Under the pieces are notes generated by a model. The model did no database searches. It saw only the letters and a list, made by a program, of their open reading frames with translations, and had not been told where the DNA came from. A stretch of DNA of 64,000 bases, from NCBI GenBank assembly GCA_016165875.1, contig JABBOT010000009.1:12218370-12282369 (forward strand), read 5' to 3'. Positions 47,661 to 58,400 of this stretch are shown in pieces. Within the stretch, counting starts at the first letter, position 1. The number at the start of each line of letters is the position of its first letter. This DNA comes from Acanthopleura granulata. Lineage: Eukaryota > Mollusca > Polyplacophora > Chitonida > Chitonidae. The position numbers and the translations under genes are program-made.

Positions 47661-48256
47661 TGGTTAACACCTATCCCTTACCTAAAACCTTAAACTTACT
47701 TTTAACACTTACATAAATCCAAGCGACCGACAAACACATGTCGTTAGCTTACAAGAAATAAACATTATTCCTCGGTGAACTTAATATAAGCTGAAGTCCA
47801 TAACAGAGAAATGAAATGAACTAAATAATAAAATCTTGGAAAAGTAAAAGTTTGTATATTTACAGACTGGCACTGGGTACAGTACTGGGCCTACATGTAC
47901 ATGTATAAAGACCTATCGCCAGTCTCGCCACAGCTCTGCATGTCTACAGCAGAAAAATGACATGCGATCCTCTGAGGATTTAACAGATATGCCTACACAT
48001 TCTGTGGCAAGCTTAAGCGCTGGAGTTGAGGTGTACATTTCAGTTCATGTTGTCAGCCGAGCTAGGCCGTATCCACGTTGATCTGTAAAATATTGAGATG
48101 TCATGGGACCTACACTCGTGAACGATCACACTTGATAGATGGTATATTATTTTTTCTCATTAAAAATTGTCATTTATAGTAAGTAAACACTGCATCAAAT
48201 CTATCTTTCAATCGAGTTTTTAACCCCATGATTTTTTTCTTTCGGTTCGTGAATCA

Positions 48257-48460
48257 ATAAATATAAATCAATCAATCAATCAATCGATATCCATCGCTTC
48301 GTCGATCAATCGATTAATTCATAAATCAATCAATGAAACACAATCAATCAATAAAACACAATCAATCAATCAATCAATCAATCAACCATGCAATCAACCG
48401 ATGAGTCTATCAATCAATCAGACAGACACCCAATCAATCAATCAATCAATATCAATCATT
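48257..48460. repeat. (ATCA)n microsatellite
   Basis: Interrupted tetranucleotide array of ATCA with occasional CGAT and AACC variants. Confidence 0.9.
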
Positions 48461-49269
48461 GACCGTCAATAAGTCATTGATATAGTCGTATTTATAACAT
48501 TAAAGCAGTAGGCCTATCAGACGCATTTGCATTATTGTGCAGTAAATATGTAAATGCATATCCTTTTATTTGCCAGGTTTAATATCAACTGTAGATGCAT
48601 GTAGTATATACTTTACCAGTACGCATGCTCGCTGGACAACACTATCTATAAACGCTTTAGATATAATGTAATGTCGTGTTACAAGGCCCCGCTATTGTAC
48701 CAAAACGTAGCCTACAAGTCTGCATATTTTCACTTTACCCTGATAACCTTTCACCACTGTGTATAAGGTCACATGCACGTATATAGCTCTGCGGGCCAAT
48801 AGGTGGCCGGATTAAAGCATGGGTTAGAAGACAAATATTCCTGCCTAACCTCTACAGAGCATGTAGATATATGACTGCCTTTTTGGTATAGTATACACCC
48901 TGAGAAGTGAAAGTGTGATTAATTAATTCAGGAAGTCACTAATTAATATTTATTGATTCGATAGGTCTTATTTCAAATATACAAAAAGCAGTCAGGCTTG
49001 TATATATGGGCGCAAGGAGGACACTGAATCGACCCTAGGAAATCACCGGCCTCAGTAGGCCTACAAGGGAAACCTTACCATGCATGACTGAAAGCAGCGC
49101 AACTCAGTCGACGGGCACTGGATTCGAGCCAACCATATCACTGGTCAGTGGCCGATGCAGGAACCGGCAAGAAGATTATGCCCCATATACTTAAAGCGGA
49201 TGAGACAGAGAGGGCACTGAAATAACTGTATGTCCCAAACACCCTTATCACGTTAACATATTTATACGA

Positions 49270-49328
49270 ATATAATTACTGTATTACTGAGTAAGGCGTA
49301 AAACACCAATTCAATAAATAAATAAATA
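49270..49328 (+). repeat. SINE tail fragment
   Basis: ACTGAGTAAGGCGTAAAACA followed by CCAATTCAATAAATAAATAA. Confidence 0.65.
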
Positions 49329-50549
49329 TATCATATATACTTCAGGCAGCGAGGGCACTGAAATAACTAAATGTCCCAAAACATCCTTATCTCGTTATCA
49401 TATACTTGGATATAATTCTGTGATTGTATAAATACAAGACTTCATCATCACCGTCATCATCTCATTCATCATTTAGCTAAGGCATTGAACCATAATTCTG
49501 TTTTTGAAGGAGGCGCTCTCTTGTACACCAATGAATAAAGGTCATTTATGGACTCCTTGCCTTTCTCGAATCACGACGTATACAGGCCTATTTCCCCCTC
49601 ACACGAAAGTTAACCAGTGAGATGTCAGGCGCCCGTGTTTTACCCCGAACACTTAGTGGTTTCCTCCACCCATAAAACCGACTGCCATGTTATACAACAA
49701 AAAAATTTTGATTGTAACGTAAAAATCAATTTAAAAATTATTAAATATAAATAAATATTTTTTGTTACAAAACTTGCCTTATTTGGCTCTCATGCACTTT
49801 GGACGAACAAGAACTCGATTATTTAATAATAATAATGATTATTTAACATAATTAAGCTGGAAATATGAACACGTCCCCAGTCCTCACTTCTATTTTTAAT
49901 ATCCTGACACGTTGGAGGTAAACCGCTGAAAACCATTCAACCTGGTGAAATGTGATTTGTTTCTTGGTGTAAAATCGCATGTTATCGCCCAGGAGCTGTC
50001 AACCTTGAGTAGAACCAAATTCTGTTTGGATAAGACCCTTATGTTGGGGAAGCCAGGTATCCATATAGCACTGAGACCTTAATCCAAAACAAATCAGATC
50101 CTCTTTAGTTAAACGAGCTGCCATTTCTGCCCATATTCCCCATTTCGTGTATGTCGTGCGACATTCCTGTTTGTCGACGTGTGGACGTCATGTAGATCAT
50201 GTGTCTTGACTCATTATTATTGGGCTGATTAAGGTAAAGGTTCAAGTCTGATATAAAAATCAACTTTTAGAACACATATCAAATCAAAGCCAACATATAT
50301 TAGTTTATACCATGGCTTTATTTTCATGATTAAAATTACTATATGCATATACAATAACTGACATTTTTAGACGCAAATCGTTACATATGTTTGTGCCTGG
50401 ACTGAAAAGAATGTAATAGAAGTACGCAGCGTAGGCCTATCTATATATATACACATAAAAAGAATAAATAAAACAATTGTGACCGCAGTTATACACTACA
50501 TGGCTTATAAATTATCAGATAGACTTAACTTTCCATCGTCTTGAATCAG

Positions 50550-50855
50550 TTAGGTGTACTGGTGTCGTTTTTCGTGGATTATTGTTAACCCTACAAACAT
50601 GGTTAAATTGGCTTCGAAGCCAGCACATTCAAAGGCATCAATTCTAAGGTACAATAGTTTGTGTGGATTTTCCCCTGTGGTCACGTTATTAATGTAAGCC
50701 ACTGTGTATTGTGAAATCCAGTATACAGAGGCCTGGAGCATCTGGTATAAGCACCATACAGTCATAAGCCTCTGGCCAGGATGGTCACATAAACCCATCT
50801 GTTTTAAGCCATGATATCTTTTGCAGACCTCTGGGCCTTCATCACCGGCGGCCAT
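50550..50855 (-). CDS. Unrecognised ORF, 101 codons
   Basis: The ATG has a good start context (ACCATGGCC). The product is Cys- and aromatic-rich (MAAGDEGPEVCKRYHGLKQ...), with one moderately hydrophobic stretch around residues 31-55 and no family I recognise. It stands alone, with no clear splice partner. The start context is the main reason to list it; it may be a first exon or chance. Confidence 0.25.
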   Translation of the reverse strand: MAAGDEGPEVCKRYHGLKQMGLCDHPGQRLMTVWCLYQMLQASVYWISQYTVAYINNVTTGENPHKLLYLRIDAFECAGFEANLTMFVGLTIIHEKRHQYT

Positions 50856-51029
50856 GGTTATGGATCTTCAGAAAAGTAATCCCTGAGCAGAATTTAGTAA
50901 CCCATGCATTTCCGGTATTCCATATCAAACGTCTTCCGGAGCTTGTTGATCTCTCCATGTCCCACCATGCACCCTCAATCGCCTCCACTCGTCAGTTCAA
51001 TCCAACGGGCGGAACAGGGCGATTTCTAC

Positions 51030-51205
51030 ACACCTTGATCCTGTTCGCATATCAAAACCACATCCTGTTCGGATAAACCAAAACCTTTTTCCTCTTATCA
51101 TACCAAAACATTCATCGTCTTCACGTACCAAAGCTTTCCATTCTGTGGGGATACCAAAAACCATTCATCCTATTCGCATATCAAAACCGCGTTCCCCTAC
51201 ACAGA
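51030..51205. repeat. Degenerate tandem repeat, about 37 bp period
   Basis: Roughly five diverged copies of a unit like CATCCTGTTCGCATATCAAA, just downstream of the stathmin-like sequence. Confidence 0.55.
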
Positions 51206-51246
51206 TACCTACACCTCCACCACTCCTTCCCGCCTCTCCGATCCAT

Positions 51247-51667
51247 CTACTGTCCACCCGACAGACGGAACAGGCGGTTCTTGTAGGCCCGGTCCATCAT
51301 GCGCTCATATCGTTCCTTGTGGACACGTCAGTGTTCCTCGCCCGCTTTTTCTTTCTTTACGACGGTTTGGCGCTGTTTCACAGAAGCGATGCGAGCTTTC
51401 CCTCTTCACTGTGGACAAGCTCTGTCTTCTCAGCACCGTCGCTTTGGTCATTCTCTTGTTGAGATCTGTCCTCAGCTTCTCCTGCACCTGCTTCAGTTCG
51501 ATGGGCTCCAAAAGCCGAGGTTTGTCCGATGGACACGGGTTGCTATCCAAGGATACATAGAAAGCAACATTGTCGTTGGTTTTCTCTCTGCGAGTTTCAC
51601 ACTTTAAGAGGCCTTCCTCTTTCAGCTCTTTAAATACGTCTTGCTCAGTCTTTCTCTTGCGAGTCTT
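51247..51667 (-). pseudogene. Stathmin-domain-like sequence (STMND1-like), disrupted
   Basis: Begins after a convincing acceptor (CTCCAAACTTCCCAGCAG). The frame reads DVFKELKEEGLLK, then NVAFYVSLDS, PRLLEPIELKQVQEKLRTDL and KRMTKATVLRRQSL. That order (EEL..GI, a beta segment, then a charged helix) resembles stathmin-domain protein 1, which belongs to a tubulin-binding family. After about residue 92 the resemblance moves to the next frame (RIASVKQRQTVVKKEKAGEE), hits a TGA, then continues as HKERYERMMDRAYKNRLF and ends at a stop at 51247-51249. One shift plus one stop suggests a decaying gene or sequence errors. If intact, the open frame alone (51305 onward) would give a shortened protein. Family assignment rests on memory of the human sequence and is tentative. 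Confidence 0.45.
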
Positions 51668-51974
51668 CTGCTGGGAAGTTTGGAGAGATAAGGGTAGATA
51701 TATGGCATACACTATGGTGCCTTCTTCCGTTGACTGTCTGGTCTCTGTTGATATTGGAGCTACACCCACTTAGACTGGATGCATCCCATTTTAAGATGTC
51801 AATGATCGTAAACAAATGATAATGTCGTAAGTATAGATCCAGTAACCCATGTCTTTGTTATAGCTTACCTAGGGTATAACCGCCGTATTTCTTATCAACA
51901 ATGCCCGCGCTCTGATTGTGTACGTAACAATACATTTTTAACTCCAATCAACGGCCCACAGGCCATCTTCCTCT

Positions 51975-52296
51975 TGACGTCATCTGAAGTATCCAACAAG
52001 GACATCGGCTGAAAGAGCGTAAGAAACGGACGGACGAAACGTTTGTAATTGTTGCGCAACGTCACAATAAACAAGATATAAAGTAGTGTTAAAGTGACAG
52101 CATATTTTTTTAATGCCACTAGGTGGCGATAGTGTGAAGCAGGACATTGAGCCTTCGTTACGTCAAAATTTCATTGTAGCGTTACCTCTGCAATGTTACA
52201 GTTCATCAGTTTCTATGGTGACGTCATGCTGTCTCTAATGTGACGTCATTGTGATGAGCCGAGAAAGGAACATTTGACGTCAATAAAATTACGTCA
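51975..52296. promoter_or_regulatory. Cluster of CRE (TGACGTCA) sites
   Basis: Perfect palindromic TGACGTCA occurs at 51975-51982, 52219-52226, 52241-52248 and 52275-52282; TTACGTCA occurs at 52158-52165 and 52289-52296. Five of the six lie within 140 bp. CREB/ATF binding is the known role of this motif. It lies upstream of the minus-strand stathmin-like sequence, so it may be that gene's promoter. Confidence 0.6.
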
Positions 52297-52466
52297 AGAA
52301 CCTGCTGCCGGGTGTTCGACAAGTCCCCATTTCTATATGGTGAAATGGATATGCCTTGGAAAAAAGGGTATTCAACTATCACAGCAAACTGGGCGAAGGC
52401 CCATGCGGCGGCGGCGTAGAGGCCACGGAAGACGGACTTCACGATTGGAACAAACGTTCTCAGCAA
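52224..52466 (-). CDS. Unrecognised ORF, 80 codons
   Basis: Starts MLRTFVPIVKSVFRGLYAAA; the first 35 residues are hydrophobic and basic, like a membrane anchor or mitochondrial leader. The later part overlaps the CRE cluster and looks non-conserved. It may be a first exon of a gene I cannot follow, or chance. Confidence 0.2.
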   Translation of the reverse strand: MLRTFVPIVKSVFRGLYAAAAWAFAQFAVIVEYPFFQGISISPYRNGDLSNTRQQVLDVILLTSNVPFSAHHNDVTLETA

Positions 52467-54469
52467 ACTGCCTTCCGTAAATTGGTATTAAAGGCAAGCA
52501 GGTTTTATTTTTTGTAAATTCAAAGTATAGTAATCCGAATTCCTAAAGGTATTTTAAAGAAGACATTCTGAATAGGTTTATCTTACGGGGTCAACACAGT
52601 ATATATATGTCATAAACCAGTTCAGACGTTCACCTTTTCGAATCCGCACATGCATGCAGCATTTCCCTTGGTTTCGAATGAACTGCCTAGCACCGATTCC
52701 ACAAAGCCATTTCTGACTGTAGACAAAATTTAAAATTTCGTCACAGTGCTTAGTTTTGGACATGGGCTGAAACTTCGACACCTTTTACTGATGATGATAA
52801 TATTGTTGATATGGTCAAGATTTTAATTCTCACAGCCTCAAAATAAGCTCTAAAATCGGATTTGAAATTTTGACTTAAATCCAAACTTGCTTTGTGGAAT
52901 CAGCCCCTGAATTGCAGGCCTACAATCTTAAGGTAAAAAAACATAATGACTTAGTTCTCAACATGTTGAAGTTCATTAGTTATTGCTGAGATAGGTTGTG
53001 GATTCTGGCGTGGCCCAAGCACAGGAAATACTATCCACGTCCAATAGGCGAAGGCCAGGGGGGTCTAGAGCTCTTCCTTTTTTAGACAGCCGGAGACAAG
53101 ATTTAGACGATTTTTGGCATCTAAAATTATGGCAGGAAGATGGGATAAACTGACCTCTTGGGGGAATGTAATATAATTAGGGGATACTGAAAGAGTGTCA
53201 CAACTTTTGCTGGCAAACAGGCAACAGAATGATGACATTAAATTGACACATTTGTACAAAGAAAGCAGGACTATTATTTTTCCTCAGTGACAGCTTCAGG
53301 TTAACCAAGGAGTGTAAAATAGAGAGTTGGATGCCATATTGGTGGAAAACAAATGGTGTCCAAGTGAGCTTGCTTTACCACTTTCTGTCATAAAAGCTTC
53401 ACAAAAACGGAAAACAGGGAATCCAGATTTTACCTCTCAAAAGGCCAGGATTGAACCCTCACATCAAGATAAAAAGATAGTCATCATTTAAATATAACAT
53501 AATTTATTCTCCATGTTACATACATATGCTGGCCAGTATTCTGTGCTTCCTTACCAATTGTGGGCTTCCTACATCCAGGAAAAGCAATGCTGCTACATGA
53601 AGGTAAATGCGTTTCAAAATACATATACAAAATGGTAAATTTAATATATCACATGTGAGTTATAAAGACTGGCTGGTTGTTAAACTTACATTTGGCTTCT
53701 TATTTTTCATCTTGGACTAGTATAACAGTAGTATTAATCCCAGGTTTTCTTACATTTCATATATCCTGGCCTTGCATGCCAACAGTAAAGTTTGAATATC
53801 ATACATGTAAGTGGCCTAAAATTTGGACCATGACTGATTTTAAGAGTTCTGTCGACCTCAACAAAGCTGTTTCAAGGTTTGCGTGAAAATTAAAATTACA
53901 TCCTACTGGAAAATCTGAGTATTAGCTCCGAAAGAAATATCTTTAGAACATTATCTGCCTCTATAAATGCAAGTCTATGTCAAATACAGTACCTTATTAA
54001 CGTAGTTTGTAATCTTAAGCGGACAAAATTAGTGAAAACTTGTAGGAGGTTTACTCTCATTAGCTTCTTTAAGAGGATACAAAAATAACTAGCAATGATG
54101 CCTTATCCTGACGGTGTTAAGCCATAACCATTCATTTGTTTATTCAATTATTCTTAATCCAACGCCATCCATGACTAAGGAACCCTACAAGAAGGTAAAT
54201 CAATCTGAATGATCACTGATTAGACAATGTCACACAGCATCAATCAACATACTGCTGGAATTCAGAGGGTATCAAGGCCCATTTTCACAAACATTTGTAA
54301 ATCGATTTTTTGTAAACACATGTATTCTTACCTTCTGATGCTACAACCTAGGCAACATTTTCTACGAAATAACTTACAAGAAATATGACTTACAAAGATT
54401 TGTGAAATTGGTCCCAGCCTCTTAGGCTTTTAGAGTGGTATACAATTAATATATTGTACACTCAAAGCC

Positions 54470-54530
54470 CCCAAAAGTGAAAAATTCTTGAGCAGGGCAT
54501 TAAACACCAATAAAATAAAAACTTAATAAA
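54470..54530 (+). repeat. SINE tail fragment
   Basis: AAGTGAAAAATTCTTGAGC, then GGCATTAAACACCAATAAA. Confidence 0.6.
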
Positions 54531-55407
54531 AATCCATAGAAGACCCCATTCTATCTCTGATACCATCACAAGACTGAGTATTAACAAAAAATAAGAGTCT
54601 TGTGTTTAGTACATGGATTTATGAAAAAGAATTGTCTAATAAAGTTTCATGAAAATGGCAGCTGACTCAAGAAGTTCATGTACAAATATGCTTCAGATAA
54701 AACCACTTTGAGTACAGAAGAGAGAGAAAATACTTGTTCATTAGTCCTCTGTTAGGTAGCCATTATTTCATGTAGTACTTTGGTAACATGTTTCATAAGC
54801 TTTAGCGACAATCGTTTTGACAACCCAACTCATAGTACAGATGTTAGTATACTAGGTCATACTGTGAAAATACTGGTATCGATCACTGTTTGGAGTGGGC
54901 TGGGTATGAAAGATACTGTGGAATTTTCCTCAAGTTCTTTTGCTTTAGGCAATATTATTCTGCCCACCAAACTTCTCTTTCCTCATACATTTTCTTTTGG
55001 TTATATTTAATGAAAAAATATCTTTTACACTTAACATAACATTTTTACATGTAATTCATATCTAAAACAAGAATGGAGTGAAAAAAAAGAATGAAGTAAA
55101 CCAAAAATTTGCCTGATTTCAAGCATGTAATCTCAGAGGTCAAGAAAGGGTTAGTGTTTTCCTGAAGAAGGATACTTTGACACCTGAGCCAACAGCCAAC
55201 CCACCTCTACTCAACCCCTTTCCCAAATACAAGTTTATAATGGGAAGTCAGCAAAGGTTTTCCATCAGTGGCATACTTCCTAACACGGATTGTCCCTTAC
55301 ATGCATATAACTAAAGAATGTCTCTTTTTCTGCTATGTCCATTCCACCAAGTTATTCCATTACAACAACATTTTAAAAAATGCATGTGCATGTAATCTTG
55401 GCACATG

Positions 55408-58400
55408 TTAAGATATGGATTTCTTTGTCTTTTCTAAGAACTGTAAAACTGCTCTAATGAACTCCACAGGTTTTTCTGAGTGAACCCAGTGGCCAGCGCC
55501 CTCTATGTGCAGGAATTCGGCCAATGGGAACAACCGAGTTATATCTGGGTACTCCTTTTCACTGAAAGTATAACAAAAGACAACTTAAGATACAAAAAAA
55601 AAATCATCAACAAATACGTTCACACAAAATATTATAAACTTGAACAAAAACATTCCAAAGTCAACTAAAAAATTTTCAGATTCCCTCTGAACATCACCAC
55701 TTACGTGTACATGAAATTTCCATAAAATGTAATTTTTAAAATGAACAAGACTGTTTTCAAACAAGAATCAAGTGAAATTTTAAGTGACAGCTTAGTATTT
55801 TGCTGCTTAAAAAAAAAACAGACTCAATATAAACATCATGAAATGGCAGACCAGCCTTTAAATCGGCTGTTTAAAGCACCATGTTTAGAGAGTTCATTTG
55901 ATGCCACCTCAGTTCCTCATGTACGCATTTAGGTACCTTATATGGTTGGAGTCGCCTCCCCCTATGAAAAAAGTGGGGCCTTCAAAAGGACTTGTGAAGA
56001 GGGGAAAGCCTAGAATACGGCTGTAGTTTGACAAAATTCCCTCAATGTTCAGTCGCCACTTGACACGATCTCCGTCCATCACTAGATTTGTCAACAAGAA
56101 ACGCCGGATATTGGGATCCTTCACAAATGAAAAAGAAATAACACAAAGCTCTTGCCACTGAATCGCAATTCATGAATTAAGCATTAATAGTGAAATTCAT
56201 ACAGAAATTTAACCTTAGTTATGCATCTAGATGACATTGTCTACATTTCTGGAACAGATGGCAGCTTTTTGCTCCACACTTTCTGAAAACTTTTTGTCAC
56301 CGACTTAATGCATACTTTCTGAAATTTTTTTGTGTTTGTCTTTCAGATTTCACCAGTTATTGGCCATGTGTGCAGACACATGTTGCCTTGTTTTTGCTGT
56401 CAATCAATTAGGAGAACTACTATTTGTCTGGATAATATATTTACACTATCTACCTGCTGGATCAAGGCAGAAAGTGTAGCTATAGGCGAAGTGTCTGACT
56501 GGATGAAATGAAGCTGGTATCTTCAGGCATACTTATCAAAACCCCTATTTGTAGGTAATCCCATGCATACGAGTAACAGTTAATGTCTTTGTACATTACT
56601 TAATGACGCCACTTTTACAGCTGTCTTCCTGCACACTTACGGACATCACTTTTGTAGGTGTCTTTCTTCACATTTATTAACACCACTTTTTGCAGCTAGC
56701 TTTCTATACACTTGCTGACACCACCTTTTTCTATCGGTTTCTCTGCACACTGACCAACACTACATGTACTTTTGTATCTGTCTCCATGCAACCTTACCAA
56801 CACCACTTTTACAGCTGTCTTCATTCACACTTATGGACACCACTTTCTGCAGCTGGCTTTGTCCACACTGACACCACCTTTTTCTATCTGTCTCTCTGCA
56901 CACTTATAAACCCCACTTTCTGCAGCTGGCTTTGTCCACACTGACACCACCTTTTTTTATCTGTCTCCCTGCACACTTATAAACACCACTTTTGTAGCTG
57001 TCTCTCTACAAACTTATCAACACCACTTTTTGCAGCTAGCTTTGTATACACTTTCTGACACAACTGCTGTTTCCATGCACACTTACCGACACCACTTTCT
57101 GCAGCTGTTTGTCCACCGTCTGTCTTGCCCGGGCCAAGGTGTTGTTGACAGGGATATCTGCTTCTCTCATGGTATCCGCATAAGACTGCAGAACAGTGGC
57201 CTGAACACTGATCACTGGGGCAACATCCACCACAATCAGACGATCAACTAAATCAGGCTGAAAATACACCCAAAATATACAAGACACAGGTCATATTTAT
57301 TTGAATCTACTTGCTTACAATTCGGGGGCTGCCTCCATGAAACTCTTTTCGCATTGAATCCCAACTTAGTACTTAAAACAAATATGAACAAGCTTCATGA
57401 AATACATAATGACATCAGAGACAGTCTGGCAATTGTTTTGTTAAATTTTAAAAGCAGGTAACCTCTCAACAAGTAATAATGTTATAATACATAGTGAATG
57501 AGAAAAATTAAAGTGTGCTGATCTGGACTTCTTCCTTGCAGGACAAATAAACATATAAAGGCTTTATGCTAAAGCATTGTAACCCTCAGCAGTTAAACAT
57601 TACTCTTCAAATATCACGCCTTTTAGGTTTATGTGTGTTTTTAAAAGTTTTGGACTTAAATTTTGCTTGATTTGAAGTTGTTTCACTGCCACAAAAAATA
57701 TAAACAATCAGAACTGAGCTGAAACCCACACAATCAACTACATGTATTTGTTGTTACATTGATATACAACTGTATATCACCATGTGCTTTTGTTTGTCAT
57801 ACATATGCACAATTAAAAGAAAAATTATCTGGCTTATGGGACATATGTATAATAAGCCAAAGTGGTGTGAAAACAAATTAAGTATACACTTAGGCAAGAG
57901 TTAAGTTCCTTGGAACATGATGTTATTTGCGCAAAATAATTCACTCCCACAGACAGGTCAGATGGTATAACATGCCACAATATAAGTCAACTTTACAGAT
58001 ACAGGTAGCTACCAACAAAAAACCCCACAAAACTCACTTACTGCATACAATCCCACCATCCCATACCACCAATGTTCATTTTCTTTATTATCTTAATTCA
58101 ACAGGCACGCTAGTGCAGTGCAATTACCAAGGAGCCTCTCACCCATGCGGTCAATGTGAGATCAAGTCCTGCTCATCCAGGCTTCGTCTCCAACCGTACA
58201 TGGGAAGGTCTGCCAGAAACCTGCAGATGGTTGTGGGGTTCCCCCCAGGCTCTGAACGGTTTCCTCCTACCATAATGCTGGACATTGTAGTATAAGTGAC
58301 ATATTCTTACGTGCCGTGCAGAACATCGATGAAATAAATAAGTAAATTAATCCAACAGCCCCCACCTCTCAAATGTCAGAGCATTAACTTCATCAGCTAC

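Larger units (their letters stand above)
47661..51246. other. Intergenic region
   Basis: Contains an ATCA/CAAT microsatellite (48257-48460), a SINE tail (49270-49328), one unrecognised ORF (50550-50855) and a degenerate tandem repeat near 51030-51200. Otherwise nothing was recognised. Confidence 0.5.
51668..55407. other. Mostly noncoding region
   Basis: Holds the CRE cluster (52158-52296), a short unrecognised ORF (52224-52466), a SINE tail (54470-54530) and the ABHD11 3' UTR at its right end. No further gene was recognised. Confidence 0.5.

Noticed and set aside
51145..51607. Two plus-strand ORFs of about 100 codons
   Set aside because: They are antisense to the stathmin-like sequence and low complexity (Pro/Ser/Phe rich).
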